NCBI RefSeq assembly: GCF_045679555.1
Contig: NC_092099.1
Location: 8,552,576-8,616,575 of the forward strand
Reading direction: 5' to 3'
From: Salvelinus alpinus
Lineage: Eukaryota > Chordata > Actinopteri > Salmoniformes > Salmonidae
Length of the DNA stretch: 64,000 bases
Shown: piece by piece, positions 34,364 through 46,171 of the stretch
How the letters are laid out: each line of letters begins with the position of its first letter
Position numbering within the stretch: the first letter of the stretch is position 1
The notes under the pieces: generated by a model
Databases searched by the model: none
What the model was told of the DNA's origin: nothing
What the model saw: the letters and a program-made list of their open reading frames with translations, nothing else
Made by a program: the position numbers and the translations under genes

Positions 34364-37300
34364 CTATGTACAGGTGCAGTAATCTATGAGCTGCTCTGAC
34401 AGCTGGTGCTTAAAGCTAGTGAGGGAGATAAGTGTTTCCAGTTTCAGAGATTTTTGTAGTTCGTTCCAGTCATTGGCAGCAGAGAACTGGAAGGAGAGGC
34501 GGCCAAAGGAAGAATTGGTTTTGGGGGTGACCAGAGAGATATACCTGCTGGAGCGCGTGCTACAGGTAGGTGCTGCTATGGTGACCAGCGAGCTGAGATA
34601 AGGGGGGACTTTACCTAGCAGGGTTTTGTAGATGACCTGGAGCCAGTGGGTTTGGCGACGAGTATGAAGCGAGGGCCAGCCAACGAGAGTGTACAGGTCG
34701 CAGTGGTGGGTAGTATATGGGGCTTTGGTGACAAAACGGATGGCACTGTGATAGACTGCATCCAATTATTGAGTAGGGTTTTGGAGGCTATTTTGTAAAT
34801 GACATCACCGAAGTCGAGGATTGGTAGGATGGTCAGTTTTACAAGGGTATGTTTGTCAGCATGAGTGAAGGATGCTTTGTTGCGGAATAGGAAGCCAATT
34901 CTAGATTTAACTTTGGATTGGAGATGTTTGATGTGAGTCTGGAAGGAGAGTTTACAGTCTAACCAGACACCTAGGTATTTGTAGTTGTCCACATATTCTA
35001 AGTCAGAGCCGTCCAGAGTAGTGATGTTGGACAGGCGGGCAGGTGCAGGCAGCGATCGGTTGAAGAGCATGCATTTAGTTTTACTTGTATTTAAGAGCAA
35101 TTGGAGGCCACGGAAGGAGAGTTGTATGGCATTGAAGCTCGCCTGGAGCGTTGTTAACACAGTGTCAAAAGAAGGGCCAGAAGTATACAGAATAGTGTCG
35201 TCTGCGTAGAGGTGGATCAGAGACTCACCAGCAGCAAGAGCGACATCATTGATGTATACAGAGAAGAGAGTCGGTCCAAGAATTGAACCCTGTGGCACCC
35301 CCATAGAGACTGCCAGAGGTCCGGACAACAGACCCTCCGATTTGACACACTGAACTCGATCAGAGAAGTAGTTGGTGAACCAGGCGAGGCAATCATTAGA
35401 GAAACCAAGGCTGTCGAGTCTGCCGATGAGGATGTGGTGATTGACAGAGTCAAAAGCCTTGGCCAGGTCAATGAATATGGCTGCACAGTATTGTTTCCTA
35501 TCGATGGCGGTTAAGATATCGTTTATTACCTTGAGCGTGGCTGAGGTGCACCCATGACCAGCTCTGAAACCAGATTGCATAGCGGAGAAGGTATGGTGTG
35601 ATTCGAAATGGTCGGTAATCTGTTTGTTGACTTGGCTTTCGAAGACCTTAGAAAGGCAGGGTAGGATAGATATAGGTCTGTAGCTGTTTGGGTCAAGAGT
35701 GCCCCCCCTTTGAAGAGGGGGATAACCGCAGCTGCTTTCCAATCTTTGGGAATCTCAGACGACACGAAAGAGAGGTTGAAAAGGCTGGTAATAGGGGTGG
35801 CAACAATTTCAGCAGATAGTTTTAGAAAGAAAGGGTCCAGATTATCTAGCCCGGCTGATTTGTAAGGGTCCAGATTTTGCAGCTCTTTCAGAACATCAGC
35901 TGACTGTATTTGGGAGAAAGAGAAATGAGGAAGGCGTGGGCGAGTAGCAGAGGGGAGGGCAGTGCTGTTGACCGGGGTAGGGGTAGCCAGGTGGAAAGCA
36001 TGGCCAGCCGTAGAAAAATGCTTATTGAAATTCTCAATTATAGTGGATTTGTCGGCGGTGACAGTGTTTCCTATCTTCAGTGCAGTTGGAAGCTGGGTGG
36101 AGGTGTTCATATTCTCCATGGACTTTACAGTGTCCCAGAACTTTTTTGAGTTTGTGTTGCAGGAAGCAAATTTCTGCTTGAAAAAGCTAGCCTTGGCTTT
36201 TCTAACTGCCTGTGTATATTGGTTTCTAGCTTCCCTGAAAAGTTGCATATCACGGGGGCTGTTCGATGCTAATGCAGAACGCCATAGGATGTTTTTCTGT
36301 TGGTTAAGGGCAGTCAGGTCAGGAGAGAACCAAGGGCTATATCTGTTCCTGGTTCTAAATTTCTTGAATGAGGCATGCTTATTCAAGATGGTGAGGAAGG
36401 CATTTAAAAAAAATATCCAGGCATCCTCTACTGACGGGATGAGATCAATATCCTTCCAGGATACCTCGGCCAGGTCGATTAGAAAGGCCTGCTCGCTGAA
36501 GTGTTTCAGGGAGCGTTTGACAGTGATGAGTGGAGGTCGTTTGACCGCTGACCCATTACGGATGCAGGCAATGAGGCAGTGATCGCTGAGATCTTGGTTG
36601 AAAACAGCAGAGGTGTATTTGGAGGGCAAGTTGGTTAGGATGATATCTATGAGGGTACCCGTGTTTACGGAATTGGGGTGGTACCTGGTAGGTTCATTGA
36701 TAATTTGTGTGAGATTGAGGGCATCAAGCTTAGATTGTAGGATGGCTGGGGTGTTAAGCATGTTCCAATTTAGGTCGCCTAGCAGCACGAGCTCTGAAGA
36801 TAGATGGGGGGCAATCAGTTCACATATGGTGTCCAGAGCACAGCTGGGGGCAGAGGGTGGTCTATAGCAGGCGGCAACGGTGAGAGACTTGTTTTTAGAG
36901 AGGTGGATTTTTAAAAGTAGAAGTTCAAATTGTTTGGGAACAGACCTGGATAGTAAAACAGAACTCTGCAGGCAATCTTTGCAGTAGATTGCAACACCGC
37001 CCCCTTTGGCCATTCTATCTTGTCTGAAAATCTTGTAGTTAGGGATGAAAATGTCAGAATTTTTGGTGGTCTTCCTAAGCCAGGATTCAGACACGGCTAA
37101 AACATCTGGGTTGGCAGAGTGTGCTAAAGCAGTGAACAAAACAAACTTAGGGAGGAGGCTTCTAATGTTAACATGCATGAAACCAAGGCTATTACGGTTA
37201 CAGAAGTCATCAAAAGAGAGCGCATGGGGAATAGGAGTGGAGCTAGGTACTGCAGGGCCTGGATTCACCTCTACATCACCAGAGGAACAGGGGAGGAGTA

Positions 37301-37670
37301 GGATAAGGGTACGGCTAAAAGCTATGAGAATTGGTCGTCTAGAACGTCTAGAACAGAGAGTAAAAGGAAGTTTCTGGGGGCGATAAAATAGCTTCAAGGA
37401 ATAATGTACAGACAAAGGTATGGTAGGATGTGAATACAGTGGAGGTAAACCTAGGTATTGAGTGATGATGAGAGAGATATTGTCTCTAGAAACATCATTG
37501 AAACCAGGTGATGTCATCGCATATGTGGGTGGTGGAACTGAAAGATTGGATATGGTATAGTGAGCAGGGCTAGAGGCTCTACAGTGAAATAAGCCAATAA
37601 ACACTAACCAGAACAGCAATGGACAAGGCATATTTACATTAAGGAGAGGCATGCTTAATCGAGTGATCAT
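34364..37670 (-). pseudogene. LINE ORF (2A-like, APE endonuclease, RT) with two frameshifts
   Basis: Start at 37670. Residues 15-28 are hydrophobic. GDVEVNPGP at residues 131-139 is a 2A-type motif. The endonuclease follows (HVNIRSLLPK, SESWLR, GDLNWNM, DIILTNLP, LSDHC), then the RT (NLDPYKSAGLDNLDP, AFDSVNHHIL, GVPQGSILGPTLF, LYADDTILY). Compared with copy 2 there is one base missing in a C run at about 35701-35707 and one more near 34766, so the frame breaks twice. Known LINE function: nicking target DNA and copying its own RNA. Confidence 0.88.
37254..37280 (-). other. 2A-like ribosome-skipping motif
   Basis: Minus-strand reading encodes GDVEVNPGP, fitting the D-V/I-E-x-N-P-G-P rule of 2A peptides, preceded by a leucine-rich stretch (TLILLLPCSS). 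In other APE-type LINEs such motifs release the N-terminal segment from the rest of the protein. Confidence 0.75.
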
Positions 37671-38984
37671 AAGGGTCCAGTGAGTAGAGGTTGGTTGGGG
37701 TCACGGCGATCCAGACAGCTGGCCGGGTAGCTGGCTATCGGTAGCAAGATAACATAGGATGGAGGTCTATTTTTAGTCACCTCGTGCGTTTCCGTCGGTA
37801 GATTAGTGGGATTCCGTGTGGTAGAGGGGATCGATCCAATTGGCAAAATAGGTATAGTGACCCAGGAAAAAAAAATGTCCGATATACTTATTCAGATAGC
37901 AGCCGATAAGACAGCTAATGATTAGCAGATGGGTCTTCGGAAACATCGCAACGGAAAAGCCTGTTGAAACCACCTCGGACAATTACGTTGGCAGACCAGT
38001 CGTGATGGATCGGCGGGACTCCGTGTCGGCAATAAAGGGTCCAGTCCAATTGGCAAAAGAGGTATTGTAGCCCAAGAATTCGCTGGTAGACCTCTTCGGC
38101 TAGCCGGCAGATGGGCCTAGCTCGAGGCTAGCTCAAGGCTAACTGGTGCTTGCTTCGGGACAGAGGTGTTAGCCAGTAGTAGCCACTCGGTTGCAGCTAG
38201 CTAGCTGCGATGATCCGGTGTAATTGTCCAGAGCTTGCGTCAGGAATCCGGTGATGTAGTAGAGAAAAAGCAGTCCTATATGCTCTGGGTTGATATCGCG
38301 CCTGCAGACTGGCCGGTATTGGCCCGAGCTGAAGCTGGCTGGTGTCCGAGTTAAGGGTGAAGACCGCAGCAGTGGCTAACTGACTACTAGCTAGTAGCTA
38401 GTTATCTGGCTAGCTTCTGATTGGGGTTACGGTTCTAAAGTATAAAAAATAGCAGATCCGTACCACATTGGGTGAGGCGGGTTGCAGGAATGTATATTCA
38501 GTTCCTAGATGGAAAGTGAAATTAAAATATATACGAAATGTATACGAAAAATACGAGGACTATTTACGCGGGACAAGACGGGACAAGACAAACACACGTC
38601 TGACTGCTACGCCATCTTGGAGAAAATGTCGATAACACGACAATACGGTATCTCAGCAATGGTAAGTCCTATCCTCATGAAATAAAGTGTTGTGTTCATG
38701 AGAAGCTTCTCATGAACACAAAGTATAACACCAGAACCAACGTTTAATGTTGTCCCCTAACAACAAATAGAAAATACTTCTATTTGACCTCTTCCCATTA
38801 TCACAGGTAGGCCTTTTTTTAATGTATCAGACAGAGTTTCCTCGAGTCAGGTTTGGCACAACGCAGCAGGTAATCATTTTCAAACTCAAAATAATAAATG
38901 ATTCAACACGGAGGGAGGAGGCCAGCTTGAATTATAAATGTGTCACTAAGGCCTCCTTTATCAAGGGCACAAAATAACACTTCA

Positions 38985-40445
38985 ATCAATCAATTTTATT
39001 TTATATAGCCCTTCGTACATCAGCTAATATCTCGAAGTGCTGTACAGACACCCAGCCTAAAACCCCAAACAGCTAGTAATGCAGGTGTAGAAGCACGGTG
39101 GCTAGGAAAAACTCCCTAGAAAGGCCAAAACCTAGGAAGAAACCTAGAGAGGAACCAGGCTATGAGGGGTGGCCAGTCCTCTTCTGGCTGTGCCGGGTGG
39201 AGATTATAACAGAACTATGCCAAGATGTTCAAAAATGTTCATAAGTGACAAGCATGGTCAAATAATAATCATGAATAATTTTCAGTTGGCTTTTCATAGC
39301 CGATCATCAAGAGTTGAAAAACAACAGGTCTGGGACAGGTGGCGGTTCCATAACCGCAGGCAGAACAGCTGAAACTGGAATAGCAGCAAGGCCAGGCGGA
39401 CTGGGGACAGCAAGGAGTCACCACGGGCGGCAGTCCCGACGCATGGTCCTAGGGCCCAGGTCCTCCGAGAGAAAGAAAGAGAGAAGGAGAAAATTAGAGA
39501 GAGCCAAGATTTTCAAAATGTTCATAAATGACAAGCATGGTCAAATAATAATCAGGAATAAATCTCAGTTGGCTTTTCATAGCCGATCATTAAGAGTTGA
39601 AAACAGCAGGTCTGGGACAGGTAGGGGTTCCGTAACCGCAGGCAGAACAGTTGAAACTGGAATAGCAGCAAGGCCAGGCGGACTGGGGACAGCAAGGTGT
39701 CATCATGCCCGGTAGTCCTGACGTATGGTCCTAGGGCTCAGGTTCTCAGAGAGAAAGAGAGAACGAGAGAATTAGAGAGAGCATACTTAAATTCACACAG
39801 GACACTGGATAAGACAGGAGAAGTACTCCAGGTAACCAACTGACCCTAGCCCCCCGACACATAAACTACTGCAGCATAAATACTGGAGGCTGAGACAGGA
39901 GCGGTCAGGAGACACTGTGGCCCCATCCGAAGAAACCCCCGGACAGGGCCAAACAGGAAGGATATAACCCCACCCACTTTGCCAAAGCACAGCCCCCGCA
40001 CCACTAGAGGGAAATCCTCAACCACCAACTTACAATCCTGAGACAAGGCCGAGTATAGCCCACAAAGGTCTCCACCACAGCACAAACCAAGGGGGGGCGC
40101 CAACCCAGACAGGAAGATCACGTCAGTAACTCAACCCACTCAAGTGACGCACCCCTCCTAGGGACGGCATGAAAGAGCACCAGCAAGCCAGTGACTCAGC
40201 CCCTGTAACAGGGTTAGAGGCAGAGAATCCCAGTGGAGAGAGGGGAACCGGCCTGGCAGAGACAGCAAGGGCGGTTCGTTGCTCCAGAGCCTTTCCGTTC
40301 ACCTTCACACTCCTGGGCCAGACTACACTCAATCATATGACCTACTGAAGAGATAAGTCTTCAGTAAAGACTTAAAGGTTGAGACCGAGTCTGCGTCTCT
40401 CACATGGGTAGGCAGACTGTTCCATAAAAATGGAGATCTATAGGA
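38985..40445 (-). mobile_element. L2-type LINE, copy 2 (inverted relative to copy 1)
   Basis: Minus strand: FSYRSPFLWNSLPTHVRDAD and FKSLLKTYLFSRSYD, then the same 3' region as 23820-25560 with two tandem units instead of three, ending TTGATTGATTGA. Its 5' end carries a duplicated CTATAGGAGAAAT at 40439-40463, next to gene B's 40499-40572 exon. Confidence 0.87.
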
Positions 40446-40498
40446 GAAATCTATAGGAGAAAGCACTTGGTATAGGAACGGAGAATGTAACTGGTCAC

Positions 40499-40572
40499 CT
40501 GCAGAGTGTGGTTCACATTTGATATTGACAGCAGTTTCACCAGCTCCGCGGAATGCTGAACATGAACAGTGG
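40499..40572 (-). pseudogene. gene B exon (VHVQHSAEL helix)
   Basis: 74 nt between TTTCAG and GTGACC, encoding TVHVQHSAELVKLLS then NVNHTLQ. Its donor lies only about 55 nt from an inserted L2 LINE fragment. Confidence 0.88.
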
Positions 40573-40970
40573 CTGAAAGAGAAATAGTAAGTGAATTTTT
40601 GGTGTCCTTGCTCGACAGGCAGTTTCATCCAACATTACTATTGTAGGCAATTTTGCACAATGGAATTGTAACGTGTGCTGCTCAGTTCGATTTTGTTAGT
40701 GTCTGACGTTCATACCGTACAAATTTCATAGACAATAGTCTGAAACATCTATCTTTGAATCAGCACTTAAGCCTAACAATCAGTTCTACTGAACACGCTG
40801 CTACAGTAAGCCCATTGTTTGTCCTACAAACTGTCTGACAGATTAAACGCTCATTAGATGACTGATTGTCTCCCATCTTCTTTATAAATCTTACAAAGAG
40901 CTCCACCTTGAAGTCCAACAATGGCGTGCAACCACTGTCCAGAAAAGCTACTAGAAGAACTAGAACTCAC

Positions 40971-41043
40971 CATCTGCTGTTCCATGGATGATGAGAAACT
41001 TCAGATGACTTGTGCCTGTGATGTTAGTCAACAGTCTGGAGAG
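40971..41043 (-). pseudogene. gene B exon (HGTAD)
   Basis: 73 nt between AACAG and GTGAGT, encoding LSRLLTNITGTSHLKF then LIIHGTAD. Same length and phases as gene A exon 10. Confidence 0.88.
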
Positions 41044-41104
41044 CTGTTGGAGACACAATGCCAATTTTATATAACTGAGAGAAACTGAAAGCATAAATAA
41101 CAAC

Positions 41105-41937
41105 TATATTGAACAAAAATAAATGCAACACAAGAATGTAAAAGATTTTACTGAGTTACAGTTCATGTGCATCTGTTGGTCACAGATACCTTAAAAATAC
41201 AGGTAGGGAAGTGGATCAGAAAACCAGTCAGTATCTGGTGTGACCACCATTTGCCTCATGCGGTGCGACACATCTCCTTCATATAGAGTTGATCAGGCTG
41301 TTGATTGAGGCCTGTGGAATGTTGTCCACTCCTCTTCAAGGGCTGTGCGAAGTTGCTGGATATTTGCGGGAATTGGAACAAGCTGTCGTACACGTCGATC
41401 CAGAGCATCCCAAACATGCTCAATGGTTGAAATGTTTGCGTATGTAGGCCATGGAAGAACTGGAAAATGTATAGCTTCCAGGAATTGTGTACAGATCCTT
41501 GCAACATAGGGCTGTGCATTATCATGCTGAAACATAAGGGGATGGTGGCAGATGAATTGCACGGCAATGGGCATCAGTATCTCGTCATGGTATCTCTGTG
41601 CATTCAAATTGCCATCGATAAAATGCAACTGTGTTCCTTATCCGTAGCTTGTGTGACAAAACTGCACATTTTAGAGTGGCCTATTATTGTCCCCAGCACA
41701 AGGTGCACATGTGTAATGATCATGCTGTTTAATCCGTTTCTTGATATGTCACACCTGTCAGGTGGATGGATTATCTTGGCAAGGGAGAAATGCTCACTAA
41801 CAGGGATGTAAACAAGAATTTTGTGCAAATGGAAATATGCATTTTGTACATATGGAACATTTCTGGGATCTTTTATTTCAGCTGATGAAACATGGGACCA
41901 ACACTTTACATGTTGTGTTTATATTTTTGTTCACTGT
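41105..41937 (-). mobile_element. Tc1-like transposon, internally deleted
   Basis: Left TIR TATTGAACAAAAATAAATGC and right end TGTTTATATTTTTGTTCACT. Minus-strand transposase C-terminus: [44 protein letters not shown]. Same family as 15300-16535; the DNA-binding half is absent. Confidence 0.88.
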
Positions 41938-42168
41938 TGTATTCTCAAAGATTTCACAGAGAAAATGCATTCAAGCACAGATTGCTGTACTTTAACAAGG
42001 GTCTTGCCATGAGAGAAAAATCAATATACAGTATATGAGGCTATTGCACTGTAACAGGTGTTTATTGGATCAGTTGCTATGCCAAGATTAAATTTAGAAT
42101 TTTCTAAGTGCTTCCACCTTCACCACCTCTCAATATTCTTCATAAAGACCATGGAAAGTCAATCATAC

Positions 42169-42227
42169 TTGGTATTTATGCTCATCCTTGACTGGGAATC
42201 CAAAGTATCGCTCAGTGAAGGCCGAAC
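42169..42227 (-). pseudogene. gene B exon (TERYFG)
   Basis: 59 nt between TAAAG and GTATGA, encoding SAFTERYFGFPVKDEHKYQ. Same length and phases as gene A exon 9. Confidence 0.88.
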
Positions 42228-42799
42228 CTTTAGGGGGAAAAAACACAAAACATCACACTTAAATGTGTGAACATCTTAAGTCGTTGAAAAATGACAGGCA
42301 GGAAATATGAGATTGATACCGTCAATGAAATATCCAAAATGCAGGTGAAATGAAAAGTGAGAAAAAGATTCCAGTAATTGAATAGACAGAAATCAGGTAT
42401 ATTTTTCCTTATGATTACCTCTGCATTCCCTGTACTATCAAATGAGCTTTATGCCACTGTGTGATGAAGATATTAAAATGTAGCTCTAAAGTAGTAGGAA
42501 ACACTATTTCCTCCCATATGGAGGACAAAGTGCCTGCCAGATATCTATAGAGTAATAGTGCATGCTGGCCTAACCATTTATATGAATGGTATAGTCAACA
42601 ACATACATCAGCCTTATTGGATGGGGCCGGACATTCCAAGTCAATGGATGATTGTCACATCTGCCTGCCCTATTTGACAGACCCTGATGTATTAAGTAAA
42701 TGGCCATCAGCATAACTCCTCAGCCCTATTGAGCAGGACCTGACAATCTGTATTAAATGAATGGCCGCTGAAAGGATTTATCTTAGACTGGTGAATTAC
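42228..42799. other. intron of gene B, nothing recognised
   Basis: No repeat or exon found between the TERYFG and AYGG exons. Confidence 0.4.
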
Positions 42800-42899
42800 C
42801 GTTGAGTCTCCAGTCTGTCACAGGAGCAACCGCAACCCCACACTTGAACATGGAGCCAGAGGAGAGGAGAAGAAGAGAGCTCAGGAAGCCCCCATAAGC
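42800..42899 (-). pseudogene. gene B exon (nucleophile elbow, Ser replaced by Ala)
   Basis: 100 nt between CCCCAG and GTAATT, beginning AYGGFLSSLLLLSS and ending FKCGVAVAPVTDWRLN. Same length as gene A exon 8. Confidence 0.88.
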
Positions 42900-43042
42900 C
42901 TGGGGAAAACAGAAAAACATATTGGACATGCAATGTCGGATGTTGGTAGAAACCTATGTAAGTAGGAATACTAAAGACAACACGATTTGAAAGGTTATAG
43001 CAAAATATATATCTTCAAATATAATAAATTACACTTCTTTAC

Positions 43043-43097
43043 CTTTCCATAAACTGCCACCTTGTTTTAAACTACATATGGCAGCTTGGTCAGGTAC
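43043..43097 (-). pseudogene. gene B exon with in-frame stop
   Basis: 55 nt between ATTAG and GTAAAG, encoding YLTKLPYVV, stop, NKVAVYGK. The TAA is at 43067-43069 (minus-strand reading), where gene A has the codon after Asp in PYIDR. Confidence 0.83.
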
Positions 43098-43227
43098 CTA
43101 ATAAAATATGAGGGTATAAGTCAAAGATTTCTGAAATGCAATTGAAACAGCTCCCCACAAATCAATTGCTTTCTAAGGGTCTACTAAGTCCCATGTGAAA
43201 GCTTTCAGATCATGCTCCAGTACATAC

Positions 43228-43422
43228 TCTACTGCTGTGATCTGATCCTGCACCGCCACAGTTCCCAAACGCTGATGGACTTCATGTAGAACCCTCTGGC
43301 CCAGGAACCGACTCCCCCTGCCATCCAGACGAGCCACAATGACGTTATCTGAGCTGACCAGAACTGAGTCCCAGTCCAGAACAAACTGGTCACTCACTGC
43401 ATGGTCACCAGGTGCACTGTCA
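43228..43422 (-). pseudogene. gene B exon (DWDSVL exon), near copy of gene A exon 6
   Basis: 195 nt between TCCACAG and GTATGT. Over 60 residues only four differ from gene A: R/Q, G/R in the GRGSGF motif, R/Q in HRRLG, and E/A. Those hit positions normally fixed in the family. Similarity ends shortly after the donor. Confidence 0.92.
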
Positions 43423-44168
43423 CTGTGGAACACCATCAACGTTGGTCAAACTGAATTTACCAACAAGCTTTAAAATGAGGGACTTCTCTATGTGTTCAAA
43501 TGATCCTTGGAATCTCGTATTTCCAAGTTGGTCAAGTTGTAAATACAACATGAGTCTGTTCAAGTGTTTTTGAATGCGTCAACCACTGACACATCAGCTA
43601 GCTAACTAAGCTAGCTAATAATGAGTTAGCTAGATTGCTAACATTCACAATATGGTCAAACTAGCTACATTATTCACTACATTATTCACATTGTAAATGG
43701 CTTCATTTTATCATCCTGTGGTTGAAAAAGTGAAAGGTCAGTGATGAAACATCTCACATCATAAATTTGGTTAACCAATTCTGGGCAAAGTTTCCAACTT
43801 TGGAGCATCTTTTAAGTGGTTATTTCCATGTCGGAATGTCTGATTTCCGAATTTCCAACAGTACTTGAAGACACCATTCATTCCATATCTCAGGTAAAGA
43901 AATAAGAGCTTTTAGGAAATCACTATTTGGATAAGCACACTATACTTATTTTCGAAATCCCTGAAGAGATATGAGAAATGACAATAATCTTTATCTTGAT
44001 CCCTCAATCATCTCAGGAGAAATGCTGATGCGAAACTTTGGTTCTACTATTGCCCTCATACAATATTCACTCTGAAGCTAAGGATTGATAAAGATAAGGG
44101 TTTAGGAAATGACATACAGTACACTCCAAGATAAGGATGCAGAATTGGTAAAGGGGAAGGATACGTAC
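43423..44168. other. intron of gene B, nothing firm
   Basis: Only short GCTAGCTAACT-like repeats near 43600-43640 are visible. No exon. Confidence 0.4.
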
Positions 44169-44238
44169 AGGATCAGCAGAAGTGGATGTGCAGTGGTCTC
44201 TTTAAAATCTATTGGCAAGGTCAGCTCCAGACGGAACG
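44169..44238 (-). pseudogene. gene B exon (hydrolase-domain entry)
   Basis: 70 nt between TTACAG and GTACGT, encoding FRLELTLPIDFKETTAHP and LLLI. Same length and phases as gene A exon 5. Confidence 0.83.
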
Positions 44239-45698
44239 CTGTAAAATAAATTCACAATTCCCTTACACCTCAGCGGTCCATATTATGCAGGCAATATAAA
44301 TGCACATTGACTATGCTGAGTACCAATCAGCCTGCCAAATGCAGAATCTAAACATATCATGTTTATTTCTACAATGAGAATCTTGAAATCATGATTTGAC
44401 CAATTACATATCACATACAGTAGCTCAACAAATGACCTAGCAACTGATTACATTGCAGACAGAATTGCATCAAGACATAAGAGGAAAATAGGTTGGAAAA
44501 ACAGATACAAAAGACAAGCCTAGAAATTGAGGTACAGTCTCCATTCAGAAGCCTTAACAAAATGTAGCACATTGTGTCTAATTGCACACATGGACCGGAG
44601 CGACGAAACCATATGATGACCTTTCCCATTTAATTGGATCAGTAGATTGGCAAGCTTCTCATTCCAGAGCTGATTCACAATCACCTCACACAGCTGTGCA
44701 CCTGTTCTATTAATTGTGTTTATCCCTGGCCATGTCTCACACTCTACAGCTAAAAGCCATACCTGTAGCCCATGTCAACAGCCAACATATGTTACCTGTA
44801 ACTGTGTCTTTATTCCATGTGAATGAACCACAAGAGGGATAAGGATGATGGTTCATGACGACGATAACAACTATACCTTTGATTACGACGACAGGGGTGA
44901 TGGGGATGATGGTAATGATGACGACGATGCACAAAGACAGGGGTTAAAGTTATCCGTTGTTGCAACTGATTTCCGTCATATGGATTCTGGAGATGTAATT
45001 TTCGCCATGTAATGTTGTTGTTAGTTTACCTATTTACCTAGTTGGCTTGTTGTTTGTTCTATGTGAGAAATATTCCTCTCGAAGCGCATTAAAGTTGCGA
45101 GAGCAACTTGTTATGAAGAGGGGGAATCCTAGTTTTACATTGCTTCCATATTTATTTCTCTACTTCAATTGCGCGTCGGGCATCATTTTACGAGTTCAGT
45201 TTTACAAAGTCTTAGACCTTGGTTTAGAAACAGCTGCGCAAAAGAGCTCTGAAAGGAGCTATGACATACTTTGTAATAGAAACAAAATAATATTTTTGGG
45301 GAGTTAATAATAATAATTTCTATATTCATGTTTATAATAAAATATAATAATTTATCATAAAACCCCATTGGACACAACTTATTGTGCTTATTGTGACTTT
45401 TATAGTCACTATGCTGCATCAGTTGGGGTACAGGTAATAACGATTATTGCTAATAGCACATAATATAGACCAGGGATCATCAACTAAATTCAGCCGATTT
45501 CTTTCTTGAGCGGATGATCAGAGGGCGGGAACGTAATTACAAATAATTTGTAGAACGCAAATTGACCGCAAGAAGCCCAAACATATGTTTGACTAAAACA
45601 TAATCATTTCAAACCTTACATTCGTATAAGACCACGTGTCTGTCTATTATGTGTGAGAATACTTGGGAACAGATTTCTTAAATTAAAATCACTTGGAG
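44239..45698. other. intron of gene B, one GAT/GAC-rich stretch
   Basis: Imperfect GATGAC/GATGAT triplets at about 44838-44935. Otherwise no feature recognised. Confidence 0.45.
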
Positions 45699-46166
45699 TG
45701 TAACGATCGTCTAATTCCTCCTCCTCGGATGAGGGTCGGACCAAAATGCAGCGGTAAATGTGGACATAATGATATTTATTAAAGTAAAGATGAAACACAA
45801 AAACACTTTAACAAACTACCAAAACAAATAAACGATGTAGACAGACCTGCACTTGAGAAATTACAATAAACGAAGAACGCACGAACAGGAACAGACTACA
45901 TACACGAACGACAAACGAAACAGTCCCGTGTGGTAGACATACAGACACGAGAGACAACCACCCACAAACAAACAGTGTGAACAGCCTACCTTAATATGGT
46001 TCTCAATCAGAGGAAACGTAAAACACCTGCCCCCTAATTGAGAACCATATCAGGCAACACGTTGCACCCAACATAGAAACACAAAACATAGAATGCCCAC
46101 CCCAACTCACGCCCTGACCAACTAAACACATACAAAAACAAGAGAAAACAGGTCAGGAACGTGACA
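45699..46166 (-). mobile_element. solo LTR (468 bp), minus orientation, 5-bp TSD
   Basis: TGTAACGATCGTC ... GGAACGTGACA, flanked by TGGAG at 45694-45698 and 46167-46171. The minus strand shows the U3 hairpin GGTTCTCAAT / ATTGAGAACC (about 45999-46048), a TATTAAGG element and a GCTGCATTTTGGTC version of the 3' motif. Diverged from the LTR at 47609. Confidence 0.88.
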
Positions 46167-46171
46167 TGGAG

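Larger units (their letters stand above)
33925..38625 (-). mobile_element. Rex1-like LINE, near full length, copy 1
   Basis: Read on the minus strand: a ~950 bp 5' leader, then an ORF with a hydrophobic N-terminus, a 2A-like motif, an APE-type endonuclease and a reverse transcriptase, then a 3' tail ending GGTTAAATAAAGGTAAAAT. The RT C-terminal style (YKYLGVWLDCKLSFQTHIKHL, DAVYHSAIRFVTK, YTTHHCDLYTLVGWPSLH) is like Rex1/Babar LINEs of fish. It sits in the last intron of gene B, in sense. Confidence 0.87.

Noticed and set aside
34985..37386. Several plus-strand frames over the Rex1-like LINE
   Set aside because: They are antisense shadows of the minus-strand endonuclease-RT frame and have no family motifs.
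44838..44935. GATGAC-rich stretch as a coding Asp-rich segment
   Set aside because: Imperfect triplet repeat in an intron, no matching splice signals or family motif.
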